Source: Microvirga makkahensis (GTDB lineage Bacteria; Pseudomonadota; Alphaproteobacteria; Rhizobiales; Beijerinckiaceae). Taken from it: DNA of 32,411 nucleotides. Below, one piece after another: positions 16,330 through 23,372 of this stretch; the stretch's first letter is position 1; each line of letters begins with the position of its first letter. The notes beneath the pieces are model-generated. The model was not told the DNA's origin. It worked only from the letters and a program-made list of their open reading frames with translations, and searched no databases. The stretch lies in NCBI RefSeq assembly GCF_009830105.1, contig NZ_WURB01000040.1:1-32411 (forward strand). Reading direction: 5' to 3'. The translations under genes were made by a program, and so were the position numbers.

Positions 16330-17046
16330 ATGGAAGCCATTGTTCGCCGCAAGCTGTCTCACGAGGTTCTCGATCGCCTGATCGGCGCCATCGAGGCGGG
16401 GGAATACGAGCCCGGTACGCAGCTGCCCTCCGAGCGGGAACTGATGGCGCGTTTCGGAGTAGGGCGGCCGGCGATCCGTGAGGCCATGCAATCCCTGCAG
16501 CAGATGGGCCTGATCCGGATCAACCACGGCGAGCGGGCCCGCGTGATCCTGCCGACCCCGGAGACGATCATCGATCAGATTTCCGGAGCTATGCTCCAGC
16601 TTCTGTCGAGCAATCCTCGCGGGCTGCAGGATTTGAAAGAGGCGAGGGTGTTCTTCGAGGTCGGTCTTGCCCGCGTGGCAACACAGCGCGCCACCCGCGA
16701 TGGTCTGGAGCAACTGCGCCGTGCTCTCATTGCCTGTCAGGATGCTCGCGGTGATGTGGCCCGGTTTGTTGCGGCCGACATGGCTTTCCACCGGCAGATT
16801 GCCGCAATGTCAGGCAACCTCCTCATCGCGGCAATCAGCCAAGGCATGCTCGAATGGCTCAGCCGCTTCAAGCGGGAACTGGTCTCTGCCCGCGGTGCCG
16901 AGCGGCTGACCCTTGAGGAGCACGAGCGGATCTATAAGGCGATCGCAGCTGGCGACGCGGATGCCGCCGCAAAGGCCATGTCCGACCACCTGACTCGCGC
17001 CAACTCCCTCTACTCGGTACTCGCATTGGGCGCGGTCGAAGATTGA
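16330..17046 (+). CDS. GntR-family transcriptional regulator, FadR subfamily
   Basis: This is a DNA-binding regulator (238 aa from the start chosen). The N-terminal winged helix is LDRLIGAIEAGEYEPGTQLP then SERELMARFGVGRPAIREAM, the classic GntR pattern. The C-terminal FCD domain has a D-x3-H metal or ligand motif (ADMAFHRQI) plus later histidines (EEHERIYKAI and SDHLTRAN), typical of regulators that sense sugar acids. ATG 16330 is preferred because FadR-type proteins begin just before the helix; a TTG at 16261 with GGGGA upstream would add 23 residues. It stands alone between the ABC genes and the oia/apn operon. The operator box upstream is the same as at the other promoters, so it is probably the local repressor, relieved by a pathway acid. 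That role is inference. Confidence 0.88.
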   Translation: MEAIVRRKLSHEVLDRLIGAIEAGEYEPGTQLPSERELMARFGVGRPAIREAMQSLQQMGLIRINHGERARVILPTPETIIDQISGAMLQLLSSNPRGLQDLKEARVFFEVGLARVATQRATRDGLEQLRRALIACQDARGDVARFVAADMAFHRQIAAMSGNLLIAAISQGMLEWLSRFKRELVSARGAERLTLEEHERIYKAIAAGDADAAAKAMSDHLTRANSLYSVLALGAVED

Positions 17047-17093
17047 ACTGCTGCCTCGGCCCGGCGTAGCCGCATCATTGTGGCCAGGCAAGA

Positions 17094-17115
17094 CAGCGCC
17101 TTTTCGCAGGCGCTG
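17094..17115 (+). terminator. Possible hairpin terminator after the GntR gene
   Basis: CAGCGCC (17094-17100) pairs with GGCGCTG (17109-17115) around an 8-base loop, 48 bases after the stop. No T-run follows, so this is tentative. Confidence 0.35.
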
Positions 17116-17215
17116 ATCAAGCTCCGCGCGCAACGGCTGTCCGGGGCCGTCAGATAAATAAATTTCCATTCCAGACACTGCACCAGCAACAAGTAGGCTT
17201 GTCGATTTTTCACAA

Positions 17216-17227
17216 CTGGTATAATCA
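17216..17227 (+). promoter_or_regulatory. Putative operator box, copy 5, before the oiaX operon
   Basis: CTGGTATAATCA has a perfect TATAAT inside it, with TTGTCG 15 bases upstream. A second partial copy (CTGGTGAGAACA) starts at 17241, 25 bases downstream. An A/T-rich stretch precedes it at about 17150-17170. Confidence 0.65.
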
Positions 17228-17267
17228 TCATCCAATATAACTGGTGAGAACATCAGCTGGAGGAAAC

Positions 17268-17381
17268 GTGCGATCTGTCAGTTGGGCGATGCTGCGCCTG
17301 CCCCATTCTGCAGCTCGTAAAGTCCTCTTCCATGATTGCCGCACCGCCCTCGCTTCGACCGACAAATGGAAGCTGCCGTGA
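17268..17381 (+). CDS. Possible 37-residue leader peptide coupled to oiaX
   Basis: A GTG at 17268 follows CTGGAGGAAAC, almost the same as the dctP ribosome site CTGGAGGAAACA and the best such site in this stretch. The frame stays open for 37 codons and stops at TGA 17379-17381, whose last base is the A of the oiaX ATG. That is the layout of a coupled leader. The peptide (MRSVSWAMLRLPHSAARK and so on) resembles nothing I know. It could be a leader, or a ribosome site left behind by a lost gene. Confidence 0.35.
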   Translation: MRSVSWAMLRLPHSAARKVLFHDCRTALASTDKWKLP

Positions 17382-18643
17382 TGAGCCCAACGCGCATCGA
17401 AGCCGATTATCTTATCGAAACAGCCTTTGACCCTCGCAAGGCCGCAGAAGCTATGGCTGGGGAGCAGTCAAGCGGCACCTTTGTTCCCATTCCGGGAGAA
17501 ACCCCCGAGCTCAAGGAGCGTTCTGCGGCGCGCATTGAAAGTCTCGAGGTCATCGAGGAGGTGGATGAGCCTTCTCTTCCAGGTGCCGGTCATCCGAGAG
17601 GTCAGGGGCCAACATATCGGCGCGCACGTGTGACGCTGTCTTGGCCGCTTGATAACATCGGCCCGTCATTGCCCAATCTCGTCGCAACCGTAGCCGGCAA
17701 TCTCTTCGAGCTGAAGCAATTTTCCGGTCTGCGCCTGCTTGATATGCGCCTTCCGTCTGCCTTTGCTCAGTCTTACCTGGGACCGAAATTCGGCATCGCG
17801 GGCACCCGCCGACTGGCAGGGATAGAGGGACGGCCGATCATCGGCACGATCGTCAAACCGAGTGTTGGCTTTGGGCCCGATGAAACAGCCGCTCTCACCA
17901 GGACGCTGTGCGAGGCCGGAATCGACTTCATCAAGGATGACGAACTGCAATCCGACGGACCTCTTTGTCCCTTCGACGAGCGTGTGCGGGCCGTCATGCG
18001 CGTCATCAACGAACATGCGGACCGCACGGGAAAGAAGGTGATGTTCGCCTTCAACCTGACCGGCGACCTCGATCAGATGCGCCGTCGTCATGATCTCGTG
18101 CGGGATCTCGGCGGCACCTGTGTCATGGCGAGCCTCAACTCGGTCGGCCTCGTCGGAATGATCGAGTTGGCTCGGTTCACCGAACTCCCCATCCATGCTC
18201 ACCGCAATGGCTGGGGCTATCTTTCGCGATGCCCTATGCTCGGCTGGTCCTATGTCGCCTGGCAGAAGATCTGGCGCTTGGCGGGTGCGGACCACATGCA
18301 CGTCAACGGGCTCAGCAATAAGTTCTGCGAGAGCGACGAGAGTGTCATTGCTTCCGCACGTGCGTGCTTGACGCCTATGTTCGATGAAAAACCCTGTATC
18401 GTCATGCCGGTCTTCTCGTCGGGCCAGTCGGCCAAGCAGGCGCCAGGAACGTTTGCTGCCCTTGGCACAACGGACCTCATCTTTGCTGCAGGCGGCGGCA
18501 TCATGGCTCACCCCGACGGTCCTGCTGCCGGCGTCGCGAGCCTGTGTGAGGCATGGGAGGCCGCGACTGCCCGTATTCCTTTGGCTGAATACGCGAAGGA
18601 GCGTCCTGCACTTGCAAAGGCGCTGGAGACGTATGCCGCATGA
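17381..18643 (+). CDS. oiaX: RuBisCO-like protein, probable 3-oxo-isoapionate-4-phosphate decarboxylase
   Basis: This is a RuBisCO large-chain homologue (420 aa, normal for RuBisCO-like proteins), not a carbon-fixing enzyme: there is no small subunit or phosphoribulokinase nearby. The active-site frame is kept: K159 (KPSVGF), the carbamate lysine and metal ligands K185, D187 and E188 (IKDDE), H274-R275 (HAHRNGWG), H307 (DHMHVN), K314, and phosphate loops around SSGQ 346-349 and GGG 371-373. In the known D-apionate pathway OiaX removes the carboxyl group from 3-oxo-isoapionate 4-phosphate, giving L-erythrulose 1-phosphate. OiaX is preferred over the related transcarboxylase/hydrolase OiaT because a kinase of the OiaK type is the next gene, by ATGA overlap. 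The start at ATG 17381 has GGAAG 8 bases upstream. Sister RLP functions cannot be excluded by eye. Confidence 0.82.
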   Translation: MSPTRIEADYLIETAFDPRKAAEAMAGEQSSGTFVPIPGETPELKERSAARIESLEVIEEVDEPSLPGAGHPRGQGPTYRRARVTLSWPLDNIGPSLPNLVATVAGNLFELKQFSGLRLLDMRLPSAFAQSYLGPKFGIAGTRRLAGIEGRPIIGTIVKPSVGFGPDETAALTRTLCEAGIDFIKDDELQSDGPLCPFDERVRAVMRVINEHADRTGKKVMFAFNLTGDLDQMRRRHDLVRDLGGTCVMASLNSVGLVGMIELARFTELPIHAHRNGWGYLSRCPMLGWSYVAWQKIWRLAGADHMHVNGLSNKFCESDESVIASARACLTPMFDEKPCIVMPVFSSGQSAKQAPGTFAALGTTDLIFAAGGGIMAHPDGPAAGVASLCEAWEAATARIPLAEYAKERPALAKALETYAA

Positions 18644-20040
18644 GCCAGAGAGGGCAATATCTGCCGGATGGCCTGCTCCTCGCCTATTATGGTGACGATT
18701 ATACCGGCTCCTCGGCTGTCATGGAGGTGATGACCTTCGCGGGTCTTCCCGCTGTGATGTTTCTCGATGTGCCCACGCCAGACCAACTCGCCAGCTTCAG
18801 TGGTTATCGGGCTATCGGCATTGCCGGCATTTCCCGTTCGCAGAGCCCTGCCTGGATGGAGGAGCATCTGCCGCCGATCTTCCATGAGCTTGCGAAACTC
18901 GGTGCGCCTGTCGCTCATTACAAGATCTGTTCGACCTTCGATTCCGCGCCCCATGTAGGCTCCATCGGCAAGGCGATCGAACTAGCAGCCCCCATTTTGG
19001 GTGGAGCTTGGCATCCGCTTGTGGTCGGTGCTCCTGCGCTGGCTCGCTATCAGACCTTCGGCAACCTGTTCGCAGTCGTTGCGGGGGAGGGGCACCGATT
19101 GGATCGTCATCCGGTCATGGCGCGCCATCCCGTGACGCCGATGGATGAGGCGGATGTTCTCCGGCACCTCGCCAGGCAGACGAGCAAGGCCAGCGGCCTT
19201 GTCGACTTCGTGTCCATGAAGCAGGGAAGGGCGGACGAAAGGCTGAAAGCCCTCATATCCGATGGCGCCGAGGTCGTCGCTCTGGACGTCCTCGATGAGG
19301 AGACGCTTGCGGAGGCTGGCCGTCTCATGTGGGAGCATCGTGGGGAACGTATGCTCGCCATAGGCTCCCAAGGTATTGAATATGCGCTGGTCGCTCACTG
19401 GCGAAAGCGCGGCCTGATTTCACAGGAGCCGCCCGCTGTTCAGGCGTCTTCCGTTGAGCGAATGATCGCCGTATCCGGGTCCTGCTCCCCCATCACGGCA
19501 GGGCAGATCGCGTATGCCGAAGCCAATGGATTTGCCGCTCTGCAGCTCAATGCGACACGTGCTGTCGACGCGGGCGAGTGGCAACGTGAGATTGGCAGGG
19601 CGACAGAGCTGGCGCTACGTCTGCTCGGCGAGGGCAAGGACCCTCTCGTTTACACGGCCAGAGGGCCGGATGACCCCGCCGTTGCGGATCTAGCTCGCGC
19701 TATCAGCTCAAGCGGGGCTCATTCCGGCGCTGTCAACGACCGAATAGGCGACGGCCTCGGGCGGCTGCTCGACGCCACTTTACGTGAGAGCCGCCTGAAG
19801 CGCGCGGCTATTGCCGGCGGTGACACCTCAGGACATGCCAGCCTCGCACTCGGGATTTACGCTCTCACGGCACGTGCACCCATCGCTCCAGGGTCGCCTC
19901 TGTGCCTCGCTCATTCCGAAGATCCTGCCCACAAGGAGCTTGAGATCACCCTCAAGGGTGGGCAGGTCGGAACGCCTGACTTCTTTTGCGCCGTAAAACG
20001 GGGTGGCGCCCCCGGTCACAATGGAGGAACAAGGAAATGA
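18640..20040 (+). CDS. oiaK: Four-carbon acid sugar kinase family protein (DUF1537), probable 3-oxo-isoapionate kinase
   Basis: This 466-residue two-domain kinase of the former DUF1537 family phosphorylates acid sugars with ATP. The N-terminal substrate domain opens with LLLAYYGDDYTGSSAVMEV, where GDDxTGS is the family hallmark, followed by HYKICSTFDSAPHVGSIGKA. The C-terminal nucleotide domain ends with AAIAGGDTSGHAS. The length is normal. The ATG overlaps the oiaX stop, and the gene's own TGA overlaps the apnO ATG, so all three proteins are translationally coupled. In this setting the reaction is 3-oxo-isoapionate to its 4-phosphate, the substrate of OiaX. Other family members act on threonate, erythronate or 3-oxo-tetronate, so the exact substrate comes from the neighbours. 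Confidence 0.85.
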   Translation: MSQRGQYLPDGLLLAYYGDDYTGSSAVMEVMTFAGLPAVMFLDVPTPDQLASFSGYRAIGIAGISRSQSPAWMEEHLPPIFHELAKLGAPVAHYKICSTFDSAPHVGSIGKAIELAAPILGGAWHPLVVGAPALARYQTFGNLFAVVAGEGHRLDRHPVMARHPVTPMDEADVLRHLARQTSKASGLVDFVSMKQGRADERLKALISDGAEVVALDVLDEETLAEAGRLMWEHRGERMLAIGSQGIEYALVAHWRKRGLISQEPPAVQASSVERMIAVSGSCSPITAGQIAYAEANGFAALQLNATRAVDAGEWQREIGRATELALRLLGEGKDPLVYTARGPDDPAVADLARAISSSGAHSGAVNDRIGDGLGRLLDATLRESRLKRAAIAGGDTSGHASLALGIYALTARAPIAPGSPLCLAHSEDPAHKELEITLKGGQVGTPDFFCAVKRGGAPGHNGGTRK

Positions 20041-20888
20041 CGAAAATTGCATTGCTCGGCGCAGGTGGAAAGATGGGCGTTCGCCTCGCCTCCAACCTAA
20101 AGGACTCGCCGTATGAGGTTGCTCATGTGGAGGTTTCAGAGGAAGGACGCCAGCGCCTCAAGACGATAGTCGGCGCGGATTGTGTTAATCGGGACGTCGC
20201 CCTCGGACAGGCCGATGTCGTGATCATGGCGGTGCCGGACCGTCTGATCGGCAAGATCGCTCATAGCTTCATTGATGTCGTGAAGCCTGGCACCGCCATC
20301 ATCATGCTCGATGCCGCGGCACCTTACGCGGGTGAGCTGCCGAACCGCACCGACGTCACCTATTTCGTGACTCACCCCTGCCATCCGCCCATCTTCAACG
20401 ATGAGGTCGATCCTGCGGCGAAGAATGACTTCTTCGGAGGAGTCAAGGCAAAGCAGCATATCGTGTGCGCTCTCATGCAAGGCCCGGAAGAGCACTATTC
20501 TCTCTGTGAGGATGTTGCGCGTACGATCTACAAGCCTGTGATGCGGTCGCATCGCTGCACCGTCGAGCACATTGCCATCATGGAGCCTGCACTATCGGAA
20601 ACAATTGGTGCCACGCTGTGTCTTGCTCTGCGTGAAGCGACCGATGAGGCTGTGCGCCGTGGCGTGCCGCGCCAAGCAGCCATCGATTTCATGTTGGGCC
20701 ACCTCAACATCGAGCTGGCGATCGCTTTCGAAGCCTTTCCGGAAGGGAAGTTCTCGGACGGCGCCCTTTATGCTATTGACCAGGCGCGTCCGCAGATATT
20801 TCGAGAGGGTTGGCTCGAACGCATCTTCGACCCGGTTGCGGTCAAGAAGTCCGTCACGGAAATCTGTAATCCATCCCAAGCCGCGTAG
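20037..20888 (+). CDS. apnO: D-apionate oxidoisomerase (ApnO)
   Basis: This NAD(P)-binding dehydrogenase (283 aa) of the 6-phosphogluconate/3-hydroxyisobutyrate dehydrogenase class has the Rossmann start KIALLGAGGKMG, then DVVIMAVPDRLIG. Segments seen in ApnO proteins include YFVTHPCHPPIFNDE, KQHIVCALMQGPEEHYSLCE, KPVMRSHRCTVE and VRRGVPRQAA. ApnO converts D-apionate to 3-oxo-isoapionate, an oxidation joined to a skeletal rearrangement. The start at ATG 20037 lies behind GGAGGAACAAGGAA. It is the last gene of the oiaX-oiaK-apnO operon and ends where the decayed region begins. Of the pathway enzymes here this has the firmest family identity, because the histidine-rich middle is distinctive. 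Confidence 0.87.
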   Translation: MTKIALLGAGGKMGVRLASNLKDSPYEVAHVEVSEEGRQRLKTIVGADCVNRDVALGQADVVIMAVPDRLIGKIAHSFIDVVKPGTAIIMLDAAAPYAGELPNRTDVTYFVTHPCHPPIFNDEVDPAAKNDFFGGVKAKQHIVCALMQGPEEHYSLCEDVARTIYKPVMRSHRCTVEHIAIMEPALSETIGATLCLALREATDEAVRRGVPRQAAIDFMLGHLNIELAIAFEAFPEGKFSDGALYAIDQARPQIFREGWLERIFDPVAVKKSVTEICNPSQAA

Positions 20889-20992
20889 TAAGGTTCGAGA
20901 GCAGGGCGGGCGATCTCGTCTGTCCTGTTCAGGATGGCACTGCGGATTAGAGGCTATCGCTCGTTTGAAGTTTTGATCGCGAGTCAAACGAG

Positions 20993-21140
20993 ATACCGTC
21001 TTACATCGGCAACATTCTCTTGCTGATCATGAACCTGCCCCTCGTCGGTGTGTTCTCGCGCGTGCTGACGCTCCCGAATTGGTTCCTGGAATCCTGGTTC
21101 TGTCCATCGTGGGTGTCTGCTCAACCCATGCCAGCGTGCC
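20993..21140 (+). pseudogene. Fragment of a tripartite tricarboxylate transporter TctA
   Basis: The translation YIGNILLLIMNLPLVGVFSR, then VLTLPNWFL, and in a shifted frame GILVLSIVGVCSTHASV, matches the middle of TctA, the large permease of tripartite tricarboxylate transporters (usually WFLLPGILILxxVGVYSTHAS). A few bases are missing at the shift near 21087. Only about 45 residues of a protein of some 500 remain, with no TctB or TctC. It marks a recombination scar just behind apnO. Confidence 0.65.
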
Positions 21141-21514
21141 GAATTGTCGAGTTCTTCGATGGTTCCCGCTTCTGGCGGAGCGCCGGCGAGCGCGGCCAGG
21201 AAAGCTTTCCGGCGCGTGCGTCAGCTGCTCGCCCGGCCGAAGCGGACCTTCATGAAAGGGAGGGGATCGTCAGTGGTTGATCCGGAACCGACCTTGCGAA
21301 CTGGTGAAGCCAGGACGCCTGTAAAGCTCAGGTTGGCGACAAAAATGGATCGTGTCGGTCGACCAGGATGCAATGAGGTGCTATCAGCACCGCACCGACA
21401 GGATGGTGGATTACGCCAGTGCCGCACCGACTTCGCAACCGGTCGAAGAGGCGGCACGAAATGCCCAAGTTTTGAGCAGAATGTGCCGGGGCCCTGGTGA
21501 GCTCCGGCGAACAT
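21141..21514. other. Unassigned stretch between relics
   Basis: No gene is recognised in this stretch. Short frames are open on both strands, but none shows a family motif or a good ribosome site. One small hairpin, GGTGCT-ATC-AGCACC, lies at about 21373-21387. The sequence is probably eroded DNA between the TctA and nirB fragments. Confidence 0.5.
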
Positions 21515-22062
21515 TTTTGGCCTGCGGTGGGGCTGAAGTCGATCCCGGCTGTCATGCAGGAACTCGGCTGGAAAACCTCCTGCGGCTGCGCCAAATGCCG
21601 GCCGGCCCTGAACTACTATCTTTTGTGCGAATGGCCAGAAGAGTACAAGGATGATGGCCGCTCCCGCTATATCAACGAGCGCATTCACGCCAACATCCAG
21701 AAGGATGGCACCTATTCGGTCGTGCCGCGCATGTGGGGTGGACTGACCAACCCGCGTGAGCTGCGCGCCATCGCGGATGTAGCCGACAAGTACAACGCCC
21801 CAACCGTGAAGGTCACGGGCGGTCAGCGCATCGATCTGCTCGGCGTGCACAAAGAGGATCTGCCGGCGGTCTGGGCCGATCTCAACGATGCCGGCATGGT
21901 CTCCGGCCATGCCTATGCCAAGGGTCTGCGCACTGTGAAGACCTGCGTCGGCGCTCGCAGCGTACAGCACAGACCGATCCTTGGGCCGAGCGGGCTGCCG
22001 GACGCGATGCGCATGAATTCAACCCTATGGCCAATTTCACCCTCGCGGAGGCGGTGGAATGA
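21515..22062 (+). pseudogene. nirB: Nitrite reductase large subunit NirB, remnant with deletions
   Basis: A central-to-late piece of NirB (assimilatory NADH nitrite reductase) is clear: KSIPAVMQELGWKTSCGCAK, CRPALNYYLLCEWPEEY, VPRMWGGLTNPRELRAIADV, KVTGGQRIDLLGV and GLRTVKTCVG. The N-terminal two thirds, with the FAD and NAD domains, are missing. Directly after KTCVG (about 21950) the frame jumps to the extreme C-terminus, DPWAERAAGRDAHEFNPMAN then FTLAEAVE and a stop at 22060-22062. This deletion removes the siroheme and iron-sulfur cysteine cluster region. The stop overlaps the nirD start as in intact operons. It cannot be functional. Confidence 0.85.
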
Positions 22063-22391
22063 GCGATTGGATCGATGTAGGTGCGGTCGATGACGTGCCG
22101 GCTTTGGGCGCGCGCGTCGTGCAGGCGCCAGGTAGCGACATTGCGGTGTTCAAGGCAGACGACGGAACGCTCCTCGCGTTGCGAGATCGCTGCCCGCACA
22201 AAGGTGGCCCCCTGTCGCAGGGCATCGTGCATGGTCACTCGGTGACGTGCCCGCTGCACGACTGGGTAATCAGCCTGGAGAGCGGCGAGTCGCAGGGCGC
22301 AGATCATGGGTGCGCGCACAAGATCCCGCTGCGCATCAACGGCACGCGCATCCTAGTTGCTGCCTCGGCACTCTTGCCCAAAGCGGCATGA
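22059..22391 (+). CDS. nirD: Nitrite reductase small subunit NirD (Rieske-like), apparently intact
   Basis: This 110-residue protein has a full Rieske fold pattern: C45-P-H47 in DRCPHKGGPLSQG and C64-P-L-H67 in VTCPLHDW, the ligands for a 2Fe-2S cluster, followed by the SGESQGADHGC tail usual for NirD. The ATG at 22059 overlaps the nirB stop. In a working enzyme NirD supports NirB in reducing nitrite to ammonium. Here nirB is destroyed and the transporter gene downstream is broken, so the gene probably has no role and has simply not yet been hit. Service as a partner for another nirB elsewhere is possible. Confidence 0.85.
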   Translation: MSDWIDVGAVDDVPALGARVVQAPGSDIAVFKADDGTLLALRDRCPHKGGPLSQGIVHGHSVTCPLHDWVISLESGESQGADHGCAHKIPLRINGTRILVAASALLPKAA

Positions 22392-22480
22392 GAAGTTCGG
22401 TGCGGCTCAAGTTGGACGATATCCCCCCTTGCAGCCCCTCACTTGGCTTCGGCTGCTCTGCACTCAGGAAAGGATCTTCG

Positions 22481-23328
22481 ATGGCTTACCTTGCACCTGC
22501 CGAGTTCATGACCAAAATGGTCGATGCCGGCGAATCCAAGATCTTTATGTCGGCGCGGGACACGATGATCCGCGCCTATATGGCCGGCGCCATTCTGGCG
22601 CTTGCAGCCGCTTTGCGGTCACCATCACGGTCCAGACCGGCTAACCTCTCGCCGGCGCAGTTCTGCTTCCGGTGGGGTTCTGTATGCTCTACCTGATGGG
22701 TTTTGATTTGCTGACCGGCGTCTTTATGCTCACCCCTCTTGCTCTCATCGACAAGCGATCGGGCGCGAGCATGAGCGGTATCCTGCGCAATTGGGGTCTC
22801 GTGTTCGTAGGAGATTTCGCTGGCGCGTTCACGATCGCTGTGATGATGGCGATCATCTTTACGTTTGGCTTCGCCCAGGGGCCGGACGCGATTGGTCAGA
22901 AGATTGGCGCGATCGGGGAGGGACGGACTATAGGGTACGCAGCCCACGGTGCTGCAGGCATGCTCACGCACTTCATCCGCGGCGTACTGTGCAACTGGAT
23001 GGTTGCAATGGGCGTCGTAGGAGCCATGATCTAAACCTCGGTCTCAGACAAGGTGATCGCCATGTCGATGCCGATTATGTTGTTCCTCTACATGGGTTTC
23101 GAGCATTCCATTGTGAACATGTTTCTTTTCCCCTCGGGAATCTTGCTCGGCGGCAACTTCTCGATCAAGGATTATTTGATCGGGAACGAGATCCCGACCG
23201 TCATCGGCAACCTTGTTGGTGGTCTGCTGGCCTTCGTCGGACTGACGCTCTACTCGAACCATGTGCGCACCGGCGCCAAGCGCAACGCCGATCTCGGAGC
23301 AGGTATAGCCGCTTTCCCTGCCGAGTGA
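22481..23328 (+). pseudogene. Formate/nitrite (FNT) family transporter, inactivated
   Basis: Starting at ATG 22481 behind AGGA, MAYLAPAEFMTKMVDAGESK and MIRAYMAGAILALAAA match the start of FNT-family channels (FocA/NirC-like). A lost base near 22607 shifts the frame to FAVTITVQTG. An in-frame TAA at 22642 replaces the tyrosine expected before PLAGAVLLPVGF. A second TAA at 23032 stands where a serine is expected after VGAMI. In between, the frame is well preserved (YLMGFDLLTGVFMLTPLALI and GFEHSIVNMF). Three separate lesions make it a pseudogene. Family and position suggest it once imported nitrite for NirBD. Confidence 0.88.
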
Positions 23329-23345
23329 TTCAACTCAGGCTGGAA

Positions 23346-23363
23346 CCCCGCCCGAGAGCGGGG
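23346..23363 (+). terminator. Hairpin behind the FNT transporter relic
   Basis: CCCCGC (23346-23351) pairs with GCGGGG (23358-23363). An alternative stem GAGAGC/GCTCTC overlaps it. It lies 18 bases after the transporter stop and just before the phosphatase/kinase relic. Confidence 0.4.
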
Positions 23364-23372
23364 CTCTCATTG

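Noticed and set aside
17381..18643. A carbon-fixing RuBisCO
   Set aside because: There is no small subunit, phosphoribulokinase or other Calvin-cycle gene. The neighbours are acid-sugar catabolic genes, and several loops differ from true RuBisCO, so it is a RuBisCO-like protein.
20889..20990. Terminator after apnO
   Set aside because: A weak stem with G-U pairs can be drawn around 20902-20930, but it has no T-run and is not convincing.
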